A stretch of DNA of 64,000 nt from Symbiodinium natans (lineage: Eukaryota; Sar; Dinophyceae; Suessiales; Symbiodiniaceae), in contig CAJNDS010002268.1 of the NCBI GenBank assembly GCA_905221605.1, positions 1,236,687 to 1,300,686 of the forward strand. Reading direction: 5' to 3'. Made by a program: the position numbers and the translations under genes. Below, one piece after another: positions 1 through 10,846 of this stretch. Below the pieces are notes generated by a model that saw only the letters and a list, made by a program, of their open reading frames with translations, did not search any database and was not told where the DNA came from. The stretch's first letter is position 1; every line of letters begins with the position of its first letter.

Positions 1-2427
1 TCGACCTTGGACCGAACCTCTAGGCCTGCTTGCAAAACACTGGCTGCGAGACAGAGGAACGAAGCTGCACGCGACGAACGACGAAAAATCCTTCTGCCCG
101 CAGACCGGCGACCTGGGAAACGGCCCGCCCCAAAAACACCCGCCCTGAACACAGAAACACCCGAACAGCCCCAACATCCTGAGCATCAGAACGCGCGTGG
201 GGTGATTCTGGTCTGAGCGCGCCGCGTCATGGTTCGCGCGCTTGGTGTTGTGCGCACCGCGAACGCCTAAGGCTTCAAGAGCAGACGACGCGCTCTGCGG
301 AGCCGCGACTGCCCCCTTGGCGCACGCTTCGCGCACCGCCCCCTCGGCTTGGGCATCAGTGAAAAACTGCCCATCAATGACCCTACCCGTCCTAACAGTA
401 AGATCATCCACGTAGGCTATCCACTCCTTAGTATACTTAAGGCGCCTACCTCTGCCGGGGGCATAGGCCCTATCAACCACAAAGTTGAAATCATCTGGGC
501 CGTTAATCGGGCCAAAGGTGAGGCCGACAGGGAGATATTTCCCTGATCTTGCCACAATGGCCAACACCTCGCGAGCACGCTTGGTGTTCCTAATTTGATT
601 AAACCCACTAACCGCATCCACGAAGGTATACCAAACCGAACCTACTGCGGCGGCGAGCACATCGCTACCCCGCCGACAATAGTACGTGGAGCGCTTAATT
701 CGGGCATTCACACGGCGGTAGTCAACCACCAAGCGTCGCTTCCTATGCCGCTTGTAGCTGGGCATTTCCTTGGTCGGAAACGGCGCAGATCCCCAAGCCG
801 AGCTGCCGCGGATCAACTGACCCCGCTTGCATTCTTCTTCAAGCTTGTCGTCGACCCATTGCGCGGACTCGCCCCTCAGACTGTGAGGCTGGGACGAGAC
901 CGGCGGCCCGGTGGGGATGCAGTCATGGGCGAACTTCCTGACCGTGGTCCTGGTGGTGTCCTCCACCCAGAACCCAGCGGCCTTTCGCCGTATGACCTCC
1001 CTGACGGCTGCGATGTCAGCATCGGTCAGCCCTGGTCTGGTTGGTCCAGGCTCGATCTTCAAACCCGACCATACGAGGTCTCTATAGGCCTCGGTGCGCC
1101 TAGGATCCTCCGCGACCTTCTCGCCCGCAAGAGCATAGACCTCAAGGTCAGCCCGGACGGAATCCCAGTCCTTGGCGTCCGCCTTGGTTCGCCAAAACGC
1201 TTCCTTCTCAGCGGCATACTTATCCACCTCCTTATCCAGCTCCGCACGCTCTGCTGGCGTGAGGTCCTCGCCCGAGCGCACGTCCGGGAGGGGAACGACT
1301 GGAGAGGGCTGTGGCGCAGCCGCGGCGCTATCAGCACCCGCAGTGGCTGGAAAGCTTTCAACTGCAGCGGTGCACAGCTCTTCTGCGCCCCTCAGACCAA
1401 GGTCCTGGAGCGATGCGCAGAAAGCCGCCCCTATGAGGTTGTAGTCGGCTTGCGCGCGCCCAACGTGCTTGTGCTGCACTGCGCCTAACGCATCCGGCCT
1501 ACTACACCTCAAACCTACCGATTCTAAGCTGAAATCGGCGAGCCACAGGGCCCCGCTCTCAACGAGGTTGCCGCGGCCACTGGCCCGCGCGAACTGGCAT
1601 ATGTCAGCCCGCACGAAAGCCCAAGGCCAGCGTGGCTCTGCGAGCGTCCCAAACAAGGCGCCCCACTCCTCTAGCCGCCAGGGTTCCCACTCGCCTTTTT
1701 GTGCCTGCAAATGCAGCGCGACGTGGGCGCCCGCGCGCGTGCGTTCCTGCGCACACCGGACGACTAGCTGAAGGAAAGCTCGGGGCACATTCTTGCCCTC
1801 AAGCCCAATCACGAGCACCTTCGGCTCTGCGCGCGAAACAGCGCCGCTAATTGCCTCTAAGTGCCCTTCTGCGGCCAGGTTCCAGGTGATCCCGTAGGCC
1901 TGCTTGCCTTGCACAAAAGCTGGAACAACCCTGTACCCGTGCCTCCTAGCCGCGTCGGAAACGACCGCGTCACCCCAAGCAACCTCTAAGACATCGGCAA
2001 CCCCTCCAAGGAAATACTGCCGGAACCAACTCTCGACAGCACCCGACTCTGGGGAAGCCCTAGGCTGCAACACGCGGGGTTCCGCGACCAAGAGGTCCGC
2101 GAGGGCCTCTCGGATCGAGAGCACACCCGTGCTGGCGCGAGACGCTCTCTCGAGCGTCCTGTCCTGCAACGAGTACGCTCCCTTGTCCAACTTTCTGGCC
2201 GAGGCTGCAGCAAGCACGCCGTCGCGGTTCAGGTCGATCTTGGAAATGATCTCCCTGACGGAAACCGCTTCGTGGGCCGGACGAGTCCCCTCTGAAAGCG
2301 TGAGCGCACCGTCCTCGGCGATGATGCAAGCCGCCATTTGACGCGAACCCCGCTGGCGTCGGGGAGATAGCGGTGCACGCCGACCTGCGCACGGGCAGCA
2401 TCTACCTGCGTGACCCGTCCTAACCTG
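1..2427 (-). CDS. Retroelement ORF 2: reverse transcriptase fingers/palm (partial, runs off left edge)
   Basis: This frame is open from a stop near 2,428 to base 1. Its first ATG is at 2,337, inside the end of the upstream gag-pol frame, so it is reached by minus-one frameshifting or reinitiation (inference). The C-terminal part is a Ty3-like reverse transcriptase: VVDYRRVN (about 707-730), YTFVDAVSGFNQI (about 595-640), LPVGLTFGPING (about 485-530) and the catalytic YVDD at 403-414. No thumb follows; a thumb-like segment sits about 6 kb upstream in the other ORF. The N-terminal half (about 2,000-1,450) has a variable region with DICQFA and a Cys-His end (RCSRP...QHKHV), resembling a methyltransferase-like segment I recall from other dinoflagellate retroelements (low certainty). 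Beyond base 240 the sequence looks less protein-like, so the true end may be close. Confidence 0.8.
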
Positions 2428-5400
2428 CACACCTTAGGGCCTCCACCTACACCCCGATAGGCAATGCGGTCGCCAAGGCGGAGGACGAAGTCCCTCCCGC
2501 GCCTGGTCAGCGTGAACTCCACTTGCTTGGCGTCGCCTTGAACCTGTTGCCCTAAGCTGGGGCGAGACGAGCCGTCCCCGCCGGTTCCATCGTCCTCAAA
2601 GACGACCGGCTCGCGGGATTCCGCGCCATCTGCATCCGCAGGAACAAGAATGCAGTCTTCTGCGTGCGCCTCCATCGGGCCGCGCCGGGCGGAAGAAGTA
2701 CCCCCCGACTCCATCGACACGGGCTCCAAGGTGAGCCTGTGGCCCTTGACTTCCAACACGCGCCAGGGGCCGGTCAGACCCGGTTTCCAAGGCACACGCC
2801 CCGCCCCCTCTGAACGGGCCCTCGGAGCGTTCCAGACCACTCGGTCTCCTGGCTTAAGGTCCACAGTGCGCCTATGGCGATTTGCAAGTTTCGCCCGCGC
2901 TTCTGAAGACCGCGTCCAGTGCTCTCGGACCGCAGCAGCTAGTTCCGAGAACTGCTTAAACTGGCTCCGAGCCCAATCAGAGATGGGTTCGAACTGCAAG
3001 GCGTCTCGCAGGACGTCCTTTTCAAGTGGTAGAGCGAGCGACCAGCTCCGCTCTAGGTCCCTCGGGGTATACCCGTGGGGTCCCGGAGTGTTATCTATGA
3101 CGTACTCCGCCACCACGAGCCAATCCGACCAAGCTTCGGAAAGGGAGGCGCCGACTTGCCTGACGACCGCCCCCAGCACCTTTTGAACTTCTTGGTGGAC
3201 TCGCTCGTTTGCGCCCAACTCACAAGGCCTCAAGGGCGCGCTGAACCGCCACTCGGTCCCAAGCATAGCGCTGAGTTCTGCCATGAGCGCATTCTTGAAC
3301 TCTGGCCCTCTATCCGACCTGATGAGGCTCGGGATCGTCCTGCTGCGAAGCACACAGCGCACGAACGCCCTCCTGACTTCAGCATGAGTCAGAGACCTCA
3401 TCGGCTCGAGGAGGACAGCATGACTGAGGCAATCGAAGTACGTAAGCGAGTACCTATGCCCCTCCCTGTCCTCTCGGTTCGGACCTTCACAGTCCACGCT
3501 GACTTCCTGCCAGCATGTCTCGGCGCCACATTTGACCGCACGAGCTTCAACCTTCGTCGGTCGAGAGCGGCCTTTAATGCAAGCGAGACATTTGGCGACC
3601 CAGGTCCGCACATCTTTCTCTAAGTCGGGCCACCAGACTGCCCTCTCTAGCAGCTTGATGGTAACCTCAGCAGACCTATGGGCCCCAAGGACTCCACAGT
3701 GGACTGAATTGTAGCAAGCGCGGCGCCAGGTCACTCCATTCGCGCCCGCAGCCCCGTTGGGAACCACTGGGACAACGACGGTTTGACCCGTCCTGAGGGT
3801 CACCTCGCGCTCGAGCAACCCGTCTCCGGATATCTCCATTGGCGGCTCTGGCTTGCGAATCGAGCCCGCCAATGAGGGATCGCGCCGCTGACCCTCGTAC
3901 CACGCCGTACGAAGGGATCCCGTGACTCGGAACTCCGAAATGTTCGCCGCGTCCCTTGCCTCGACCGCAAGCTGCTCACGACGATTTTCGTCCTCCTCCG
4001 CGATCAGGCTCAAAGACGGAACACCGCCCTTAAACTCGACCTTGACCTTGGTTGAGGAATGGTCCCAAATGCACAGGATGGGGCTATGGCTAACGAGCTC
4101 TAGAACCACTGCAGGGCCCTTGTGCTCTTCACCCATAAACGCCAAAACTCTACCCTTCAGCTTGCACTCATTGGCATTCTTCCCGCGACTGATAGCGCCC
4201 GCGGTCCAATGCCCTTCTACGCCCTCGTTGGACGAAGAGAATTGAGCAAGGACCCTTGACGCCTGCAGGGTAGACCTGCGGGGATCCGCAGCTGCTTCTC
4301 CGGTTGCCCGCCAGCCAATGACCTGAGTAACCCTACCCACGAGGGCTATCAGCTTGCCGAAGGAGGGGTCTAAGGCAACCTCTTTACCATTAGACCTCCA
4401 GAGCACGTCACACTGCTCATTCACGACGTGTCTGTGGCCGTGCCAGTTCACTACTGACGACCAATGCACGACGATGTCGCCCTGAACCACATTCAGGGGC
4501 GAGCAGTTGTGCCCCGCCACCACAGCACCATCTTCTCTAACCACCCATGTGGTCCAGTAAGGCTTCACATCGCCCCACTTGGAAAGATCCTTGTGCTGGG
4601 AGCCGAGGCTGAGCTTCATGGAATGGCTCTTCTTCCATATCTTCCCACTCAGCATGCCATATGCAGTGGGAACTGGAGCATCTTTGGGCGTAGTCCTAAA
4701 CCCTACCGCCCATTGCTGGATGGTTGAGGACCTAACCCTAACTAAACCTCCTGTCCTATCCAAAGTTGCAAGGACGGAGTTGACCTCTAGGCCCACCTCA
4801 TGGGCCTCAAGGTCGCCCTCAAGCGGAGGTTCGGGCTCCTCCCGCTCGGCTATCTCTACCGAGATATCGACTGCCTCTTTCTCGATGCAGGCGGGGCAGC
4901 GAGAAAACAGGTAGGTCCGCTTGCCGCAGATGCACAGACCCTCATGGTCCCAGAGGGGTCGTGACGGTTCGTCCAGCATCCCTCTAATGCTGGCATCATC
5001 GATGGAACGAACCGCGTCCAGCCTCAAGGACCGCAGAACCTCCGCCCCCAATGCCTGCTTCCCTACGATCCCAAAACCTCGCAGGGGAGGCTCCGGAAAA
5101 TCCTTCTTGAGTTCCGGACAAGCCTCGGCCACTTCCAAGTGGCCCTGCTGCGTGCGCCAAAGGCGTGGCCGCACCGCCCAGATAGCCTTGATGCCTGCCC
5201 AAGCCTCTCCTACAGCCCTGGCTTCCTTGCGCTGCAGGTTCCTTGCTTGGAGCGTGAGCTCAACAACCAAAGGCCACCTAAGGACGGCTGTGACAAGCCC
5301 GCCTTGCCCTAGTCCTACGAGGAACTGCGGACGAAACCCCGAAGCTTCCCTAAGAACCTTGGCACACGAAGTAAGCAAGTCGACCCTGATCCGCTTGATC

Positions 5401-8400
5401 TTCTTGGTCCCTGCGAGCCTGCCGGCCCCGCAATCAAAATGCGAGGCAAGCCCGTCGGTATCCTCAAACGGACCCCAACAACCCCTGACAGCCACAGAAA
5501 CTCCAGGGAGGCTCGCTTGAAAAACGCGCCTGATTTCAGTCAGCTCTGCGTCCTGCTCTTTCCAACGCGCGTAGTCAAAGACAACCATGACGCGCACCGG
5601 AAGGGCTGCGACGACGCACATCGGCACAGCCGCGGCCTGGACACGGCCCGCAGGCTCTGGGACGGCGTCGTTGCCGACCGCCCAGGGCACGGGTCCGTCA
5701 CCCTCAGTACCCTCTCCGAGGTACTGGTCCAGGTCGAAACCTCGGAGTTGGCCCGAAAGGCCCTCGAGATCTTTCGTCCTCGCCGCAAGGAGCGCATCCC
5801 GATCTTTGGGATTGCGGCTAAAACTGTCACCCAGCGTCGCTGAGCGACCGCTAAGGCTCCTTATTTCGGACCCATCCATAAGGATTTCCGCAACCCACCG
5901 GACGAGTTTCGGATCCATTCCGATGTCCGACGTTTGCGCTCGGGTAAGGTTGGCATGATCTGTCCAACACAGAGTCCGAATAGAGCCAAACATGCGGCGT
6001 GTCGCCCGCTTTACCTCGAGCTGGGCAAACGCCTCCTGTATCAAGGGCGGCCAGTTCTGCTGCGCGGGGGTCAAGCTCTTTGAGTGCGTCATAAGCACTT
6101 TGAGCTGGCTCAAGTCACGCGTCATCTGCACGACGCTGCCCCCTACCGCGATGCCCGACGCATCCGCGATCTGCTCAAGGGGACACGACCCATCCGCAGC
6201 AGAGGCCTCATCGAAGGTAGCCAAATTGATGCGGTTCTGCATCATGCGCTTAATCGCTTTAAAGGCTTTGCAACCCTCGGTGGCGGCTGAGCCCAGCCCG
6301 CCTTCAGGAAAGACGGCGCCTGGCTTCTGCCACTGCCCTAAAATCTTGGCTGCGTGCCCATACTCAACAGGCAGGTAGCCGCGCAACCAATTTGCGCAAC
6401 CCAAAAATTGCTGAATGTGAAGCTTCTCCCAGAGCGGGGGAAAGTCAATCACCGCCTGACAACGCTCTTCGTCAGGCGAACTCCCGTCCCGCCCAATGTT
6501 GTGTCCTAGGAGCTTACCTTTGGAGACACAAACTTCGGCCTTACTGATCCCAAACGAGAACCCAAACAAGATTGACTTATCTAGGAAACCCTCTAAGGAA
6601 ACGAGGTGGTCGAGGAGGTGCGGGCACGCCTTAGGGTGCCGGGCGCGCATATCTGCCGCGAGCTGCTCATAATAATAGTCCGTTGGAGGCTCCTCGATCA
6701 TCTTATCGATGTCCCAGCTCTCCACGATATGATAGCTCGGGCAGCGCGCCGTGTCGACCGCGTCTGCTGGGCGCACAGCATCACTTGCGCCTCTTTCAGC
6801 CGTGGCCGATCCCTCACGCCAGCCAGCCCAGCGTGGCCCCTTGCGCGTCCTAAAGACCGCGAGGCGTTCGGTGACGGGAACCTCATCGCTGCACGCAACG
6901 CTTTCCGCCACACGCAAATCCCTCGTGTCCCAAAGACGCCACGCCTCACCTGCGCGCTGAAGCAAGCACGTTTCGTAAGGCGCCTTCTCGACCGCCACGG
7001 TCCCAAGGTCCTTCTGCGCAGGGCGCCTACCCCACACAGACGCGTAACCACCTGGCGCCTCCCACCAGCTGTCGACGCTTGGAAGGTGGTCCAAGCAAGT
7101 AAGCACTCCAGGCTCCTCAACAGGGCGCCCAACCGGGCCGCTCCCGCCCCACACCGAAGCGAGAACAGTCACCGCAGCAAGGACCGATAGCACACCGATC
7201 CTGGCGCCGGTACGCAGCCGCCCAAAGGACCGCGCACACGAGGAACAACCTTGGAAGCTTCTTGCCGCGGCCCTGGACGCGGACCCGCAAGCAAAGCACG
7301 GGTCATGGTCAACCGAAGCAACGGCGACCCCACAATCCGCACATGCCTGCGGAGACGGCTCTGACTCGAACACCGTCTCAATCGCGCCACAACCACAAGC
7401 CGCAGTGCTGACGAGGCCGGAACGCACTTCCGCAACAACCTCGCCCGGCTGGAGAGAGTGATCACACTCTTGGGCTGCAAGCAAAACAAACCCTTTACCC
7501 TCTCCTGTGGGCCAGAGACCTGGCACAGCCTCAACCCCACACTCAACCGGAAGCACAACCTCGGACAGGGATCCCTCTGCGGAGACTCCTGCCTCCCGCA
7601 CGACTGGCACCAGCACCCCATCACCTGGCGAGAGCTCGAGCGGCTCTTCCCCGTCATAGCGGAGAAGCTCACGACTTCCGCCCCCAGGCTCGGTGCATGA
7701 CGCGTCGTCCAGGCTTGACAACCGCGCTTCAAAGGCATAGGCCCTGTCCTTCCGAGTCCTACTGTGATCTTCACATCTGGGCATCCTGATTCCCAGCGTG
7801 TCGAGGACGTGAAAGTCGGGACCCGGCCTGAATCCCAAGCCCATCCTTCCGGCGCAGTCCAGCGCTCTGCCGCCGAGGATAAGTCCGTGCCAATCGGACG
7901 TACCCCTGGCTGCGATTTTACATCGCACGAAAATTTCGGTGTTGGGGCGACAGTCGTCCGCCGTCCTGCCTTCCAGCAGCGTGACGCGCAAGACTGCTGC
8001 CCCCTTCAGAGGAACGGGGGCTCCCGAAGCAATTCCATGCACGTATTCGGGGTGGACCCACTTTTCAAGTCTCACGACCGGGAAGCCAGGATCCTCAGTG
8101 CCGATCCCCAGCTCTGCAGCCCGGTTCATCATGCCTACCACGAGTTCCTCGGTCACGTGGTTTGCGCCGGCGCAACCGTCGAGCATGCACTCGACCTTAC
8201 GGTCGAGGACCTGGACCACCGTCCTGTACTGGTAGCCTCCTGGCTCGTTGTCCGCCAGGTTCCACCAGTCCTTCGGCAGATCGTCCAGGGTGGCGAACTT
8301 GTCCCGCCCGCCCTTGCTTAACGGAAGCGCGTGCTGCTGCACCGCGGCGTGTCCTGCGGCTCCTAAGACGCCTGCCTGGACGCCTGAGCTGCCTATCTGG

Positions 8401-10748
8401 ACACTGAACGCGGCGAAGGGGTTAGACATGGAAGCACCGGAGGGCGGGGCCCAGTTGGCAGGCAAGGCCGGCGTCCCTCCTGAGGTCGTCAGGTTGTGGA
8501 CCATGTCGCAGCTGGCTCCTTTCTTGCACGACCCATTCTTGGAGAAAAAGGGGCAAACAGTGCCTGGTGGCTTTGCCGCGCCTTTGGCCGCAGCCTTAGG
8601 CTTTGCGTTGGCTTTTGCTTTGCCACCTCCCTTCCCTTTGCCTTTACCTTTTGCAGTGGCAAAGGTTTGGTCACCCTTCTTGGCCGCGAGAGCTTTTCTG
8701 CGAAGCTCCTTGTCGTGGCTGTAAGGGCAGGCATCCCCTTTCGGGCAATTCCCATGATCGCGAAAGTGGAAGCAGATCTTCTTGTCCGCTCCTTTGCCAG
8801 CTCCCTTCGACGCAGCAGCATACGTCTGGTCCGCGCCAGCTTTGGCCGCGGCAGCTGCTCCTTTCGCAGCAGCCTTCGCAGCGGCCTTGAGGCTCTTAAT
8901 CTCCTTCTGAGCCTCAGCCAGCGCGACCGCCGGGTCCGCGCTCTGCGAACCGGTGGCCGCGTACACAGAGTGGGAAACAGCCCTGTGCGCTGCTTCCCTC
9001 TGCTCGTACTCCAGAACGACCTTGTGGCTCTCCTCCCAAGTCTGCGGTCCTCGCAACCCGCCATCCTTGGGATCGCCAGGCCACAACCTTTTGTCGTTCC
9101 GGATCTCCTTTTGGAGATAAGGGGGCATCTTGCGGAGGTACGAGAGATACAACTCTCGAGGGGTCTTCCCAAGACCTACCGCCTCAAGGTCCGCGATCGA
9201 GGCCTCAAACAAAGGCTCGAATTGGTGGCCTGTGAGCTTACCCTTAGCGAGAGAGGCGTGCTCACCATCCACGCGGACTTCTCTTTCCTCCCGCGATTCC
9301 CCGAACATCAAGTGTTTGTTCTTGATGCGGTCATACACCGCCTGTGGATCTGAGAGAACCTCTCCCGATTTCCACGCTGCGCGGTACGCGTTCGTGTACG
9401 TCTTCATGCGCGAGCCGCGGCAGCGCCCGCGTAGCGCTAACAGCTTTTCGCGCGCACTCATACCGCGACAGTTGTTGGCCAGCGCGCAGACGTCCTCGAA
9501 CTCCTCGTAGAACAGGACAACGTCTCGCGCGTCCGACTTGTCGTCGGTCAGCGTCGGCCACGTGAGGTCAGTTTTGACCGTAGTTATGGAGCTTTGCCCG
9601 CCCCTCTGCGCTAACGCTTCTTTCAGCGCCTCAGTTTGGGCGGCGAGTGCGGCGGCGAGATCGCCCGCCGGGTGTTGGGACCCGGTCTGCGAACCTCCGC
9701 CGTCTGAACCTCGCTTCAGGGCTTCTATCTCCATCTCTAGCGCAGCAAGCTTCGCGCGCAAAGGGGAATCGCCGTCCGTCGCGCCCAGGACACGGGCCGC
9801 GGAAGGACCACCTGCAACCTCAGCAGTGTGCAAACCTCCACGGTCCAAACCTACCCCCAACCCACTTGCAGTCGCAGGCTGTGGGAGCCCTGGGGAACGC
9901 GGCCCCACGGCTTCAACTGGCACATCGGACGGGGAGCTCCAAACCTTCTCTTGGCTCGAGCTTTCTTTTCCCCCTAGCGCGAGGATAAGCTCCCCGATGC
10001 ATTGGATTTCGCGCTGAATCTCCTCTGCGTCTTCGGGGTCCTCGCCACCGCGCAAAGCCGCGACCGAGAATCTGGTCCGCAGCCGACGGACCATCTTCGT
10101 AGGATGCCAGTCCCCGCCTATCTTGGAGAACTCATCCGCAAGGAGGGTGGCTTTGGTGCTTAAGGCGTCAAGGTCACGGGAGCTCACCGTGACTCCATGC
10201 GCTTTCAGCGCGAGGACAATCCGCGAAACGCGCGTCAAGTAGTCCGCGACCGGTTCTTGGTCTGGACGGAAAATCGCGCGCAGCTCCGCCTGCAAGCCCT
10301 CTGCGGCGCCTGGCACTGAACCTGCTGTCGACGGCGGACCGGACGGTCCCGCCGGGCGGGACCCTGGTGCCGTAGCAGGGACATAGGCAGCACCGGTAGG
10401 GACCATGGCCAGCTCCCTAGCCGCGGCGCTGACGTCCACCCGCGGCGGACTGTCGCCTCCAGCGCCCGAGGCCTCAGGGACTAGCTCGGAGTCCTCTTCT
10501 TCTTCCTCTTCATCCTCGTCCTCGTCTTCGGCGTCATGGAGGAACTTCATGACTTTCCGCCAGAGAGCCGCCTCTTGCTCTGGCGTAGTGCTGACCCCAT
10601 CCCGCTTGGACAACGGACGGCTGCCAGTCTCCCTACGCCACTTAAGCCAAGCGACGTAGCTCATCCGCTCGGGATAGGGAACGTCTCCACCCTCGATAGC
10701 TTCGAGGAGGGTGACGCCCTCAGCCTGACCTGCAACCTCTGCGGACAT
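2229..10748 (-). CDS. Retroelement gag-pol polyprotein (2,839 aa)
   Basis: Domains in order: a Gag-like region (1-600) with an acidic Asp/Glu stretch near residue 75; two CCCH zinc fingers at about 658-681 (CFHFRDHGNCPKGDACPYSH) and 731-752 (CPFFSKNGSCKKGASCDMVH); a protease-like motif MLDGCAGAN near 850; a Cys-pair region (about 1,115-1,165) followed by one hydrophobic segment (about 1,184-1,201); a Ty3-type thumb/connection with LLGHNIG and IQQFLGCANWLRGYLP (about 1,375-1,460); RNase H with ADASG, THSKSLTPAQQNW and WTDHANL (about 1,523-1,600); integrase with an HHCC zinc site (about 2,347-2,388) and a D,D,E core (VDCEGP 2,416, RSDRGPEF 2,476, ANERVHQEV about 2,513); and a C-terminal SH3-like GDRVVW...GPWRV region. 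The reverse-transcriptase fingers and palm are absent here and lie in the next ORF. The retropepsin D-S/T-G is replaced by DGC, so proteolytic activity is uncertain. Confidence 0.88.
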   Translation of the reverse strand: MSAEVAGQAEGVTLLEAIEGGDVPYPERMSYVAWLKWRRETGSRPLSKRDGVSTTPEQEAALWRKVMKFLHDAEDEDEDEEEEEEDSELVPEASGAGGDSPPRVDVSAAARELAMVPTGAAYVPATAPGSRPAGPSGPPSTAGSVPGAAEGLQAELRAIFRPDQEPVADYLTRVSRIVLALKAHGVTVSSRDLDALSTKATLLADEFSKIGGDWHPTKMVRRLRTRFSVAALRGGEDPEDAEEIQREIQCIGELILALGGKESSSQEKVWSSPSDVPVEAVGPRSPGLPQPATASGLGVGLDRGGLHTAEVAGGPSAARVLGATDGDSPLRAKLAALEMEIEALKRGSDGGGSQTGSQHPAGDLAAALAAQTEALKEALAQRGGQSSITTVKTDLTWPTLTDDKSDARDVVLFYEEFEDVCALANNCRGMSAREKLLALRGRCRGSRMKTYTNAYRAAWKSGEVLSDPQAVYDRIKNKHLMFGESREEREVRVDGEHASLAKGKLTGHQFEPLFEASIADLEAVGLGKTPRELYLSYLRKMPPYLQKEIRNDKRLWPGDPKDGGLRGPQTWEESHKVVLEYEQREAAHRAVSHSVYAATGSQSADPAVALAEAQKEIKSLKAAAKAAAKGAAAAAKAGADQTYAAASKGAGKGADKKICFHFRDHGNCPKGDACPYSHDKELRRKALAAKKGDQTFATAKGKGKGKGGGKAKANAKPKAAAKGAAKPPGTVCPFFSKNGSCKKGASCDMVHNLTTSGGTPALPANWAPPSGASMSNPFAAFSVQIGSSGVQAGVLGAAGHAAVQQHALPLSKGGRDKFATLDDLPKDWWNLADNEPGGYQYRTVVQVLDRKVECMLDGCAGANHVTEELVVGMMNRAAELGIGTEDPGFPVVRLEKWVHPEYVHGIASGAPVPLKGAAVLRVTLLEGRTADDCRPNTEIFVRCKIAARGTSDWHGLILGGRALDCAGRMGLGFRPGPDFHVLDTLGIRMPRCEDHSRTRKDRAYAFEARLSSLDDASCTEPGGGSRELLRYDGEEPLELSPGDGVLVPVVREAGVSAEGSLSEVVLPVECGVEAVPGLWPTGEGKGFVLLAAQECDHSLQPGEVVAEVRSGLVSTAACGCGAIETVFESEPSPQACADCGVAVASVDHDPCFACGSASRAAARSFQGCSSCARSFGRLRTGARIGVLSVLAAVTVLASVWGGSGPVGRPVEEPGVLTCLDHLPSVDSWWEAPGGYASVWGRRPAQKDLGTVAVEKAPYETCLLQRAGEAWRLWDTRDLRVAESVACSDEVPVTERLAVFRTRKGPRWAGWREGSATAERGASDAVRPADAVDTARCPSYHIVESWDIDKMIEEPPTDYYYEQLAADMRARHPKACPHLLDHLVSLEGFLDKSILFGFSFGISKAEVCVSKGKLLGHNIGRDGSSPDEERCQAVIDFPPLWEKLHIQQFLGCANWLRGYLPVEYGHAAKILGQWQKPGAVFPEGGLGSAATEGCKAFKAIKRMMQNRINLATFDEASAADGSCPLEQIADASGIAVGGSVVQMTRDLSQLKVLMTHSKSLTPAQQNWPPLIQEAFAQLEVKRATRRMFGSIRTLCWTDHANLTRAQTSDIGMDPKLVRWVAEILMDGSEIRSLSGRSATLGDSFSRNPKDRDALLAARTKDLEGLSGQLRGFDLDQYLGEGTEGDGPVPWAVGNDAVPEPAGRVQAAAVPMCVVAALPVRVMVVFDYARWKEQDAELTEIRRVFQASLPGVSVAVRGCWGPFEDTDGLASHFDCGAGRLAGTKKIKRIRVDLLTSCAKVLREASGFRPQFLVGLGQGGLVTAVLRWPLVVELTLQARNLQRKEARAVGEAWAGIKAIWAVRPRLWRTQQGHLEVAEACPELKKDFPEPPLRGFGIVGKQALGAEVLRSLRLDAVRSIDDASIRGMLDEPSRPLWDHEGLCICGKRTYLFSRCPACIEKEAVDISVEIAEREEPEPPLEGDLEAHEVGLEVNSVLATLDRTGGLVRVRSSTIQQWAVGFRTTPKDAPVPTAYGMLSGKIWKKSHSMKLSLGSQHKDLSKWGDVKPYWTTWVVREDGAVVAGHNCSPLNVVQGDIVVHWSSVVNWHGHRHVVNEQCDVLWRSNGKEVALDPSFGKLIALVGRVTQVIGWRATGEAAADPRRSTLQASRVLAQFSSSNEGVEGHWTAGAISRGKNANECKLKGRVLAFMGEEHKGPAVVLELVSHSPILCIWDHSSTKVKVEFKGGVPSLSLIAEEDENRREQLAVEARDAANISEFRVTGSLRTAWYEGQRRDPSLAGSIRKPEPPMEISGDGLLEREVTLRTGQTVVVPVVPNGAAGANGVTWRRACYNSVHCGVLGAHRSAEVTIKLLERAVWWPDLEKDVRTWVAKCLACIKGRSRPTKVEARAVKCGAETCWQEVSVDCEGPNREDREGHRYSLTYFDCLSHAVLLEPMRSLTHAEVRRAFVRCVLRSRTIPSLIRSDRGPEFKNALMAELSAMLGTEWRFSAPLRPCELGANERVHQEVQKVLGAVVRQVGASLSEAWSDWLVVAEYVIDNTPGPHGYTPRDLERSWSLALPLEKDVLRDALQFEPISDWARSQFKQFSELAAAVREHWTRSSEARAKLANRHRRTVDLKPGDRVVWNAPRARSEGAGRVPWKPGLTGPWRVLEVKGHRLTLEPVSMESGGTSSARRGPMEAHAEDCILVPADADGAESREPVVFEDDGTGGDGSSRPSLGQQVQGDAKQVEFTLTRRGRDFVLRLGDRIAYRGVGGGPKVCRLGRVTQVDAARAQVGVHRYLPDASGVRVKWRLASSPRTVRSRFQRGLVRPTKRFPSGRSFPRST

Positions 10749-10762
10749 TGCCGCAACACAAG

Positions 10763-10846
10763 GCGAAAAGCCGCGCCTTGGTTAGCAGGCCGCAGGCGTG
10801 GCACGCGAAGCGCCGCGCCTTGGTTAACAGGCCGCAAGCGTGGCAC
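10763..10846. repeat. 42-bp direct repeat, two units, in retroelement leader
   Basis: Units 10,763-10,804 and 10,805-10,846 share GCGCCTTGGTTA and CAGGCCGCA cores and differ at a few bases. The same pair is in copy 2 at 31,169-31,252, so the duplication predates the split of the two copies. Confidence 0.9.

Noticed and set aside
595-1488. 297-codon plus-strand ORF
   Set aside because: It lies opposite the retroelement RT frame, which has clear motifs (VVDYRR, YVDD). The plus frame matches nothing.
7169-7774. Alternative minus-strand ORF and several plus-strand ORFs inside gag-pol
   Set aside because: Shadows of the 2,839-codon frame in GC-rich DNA.
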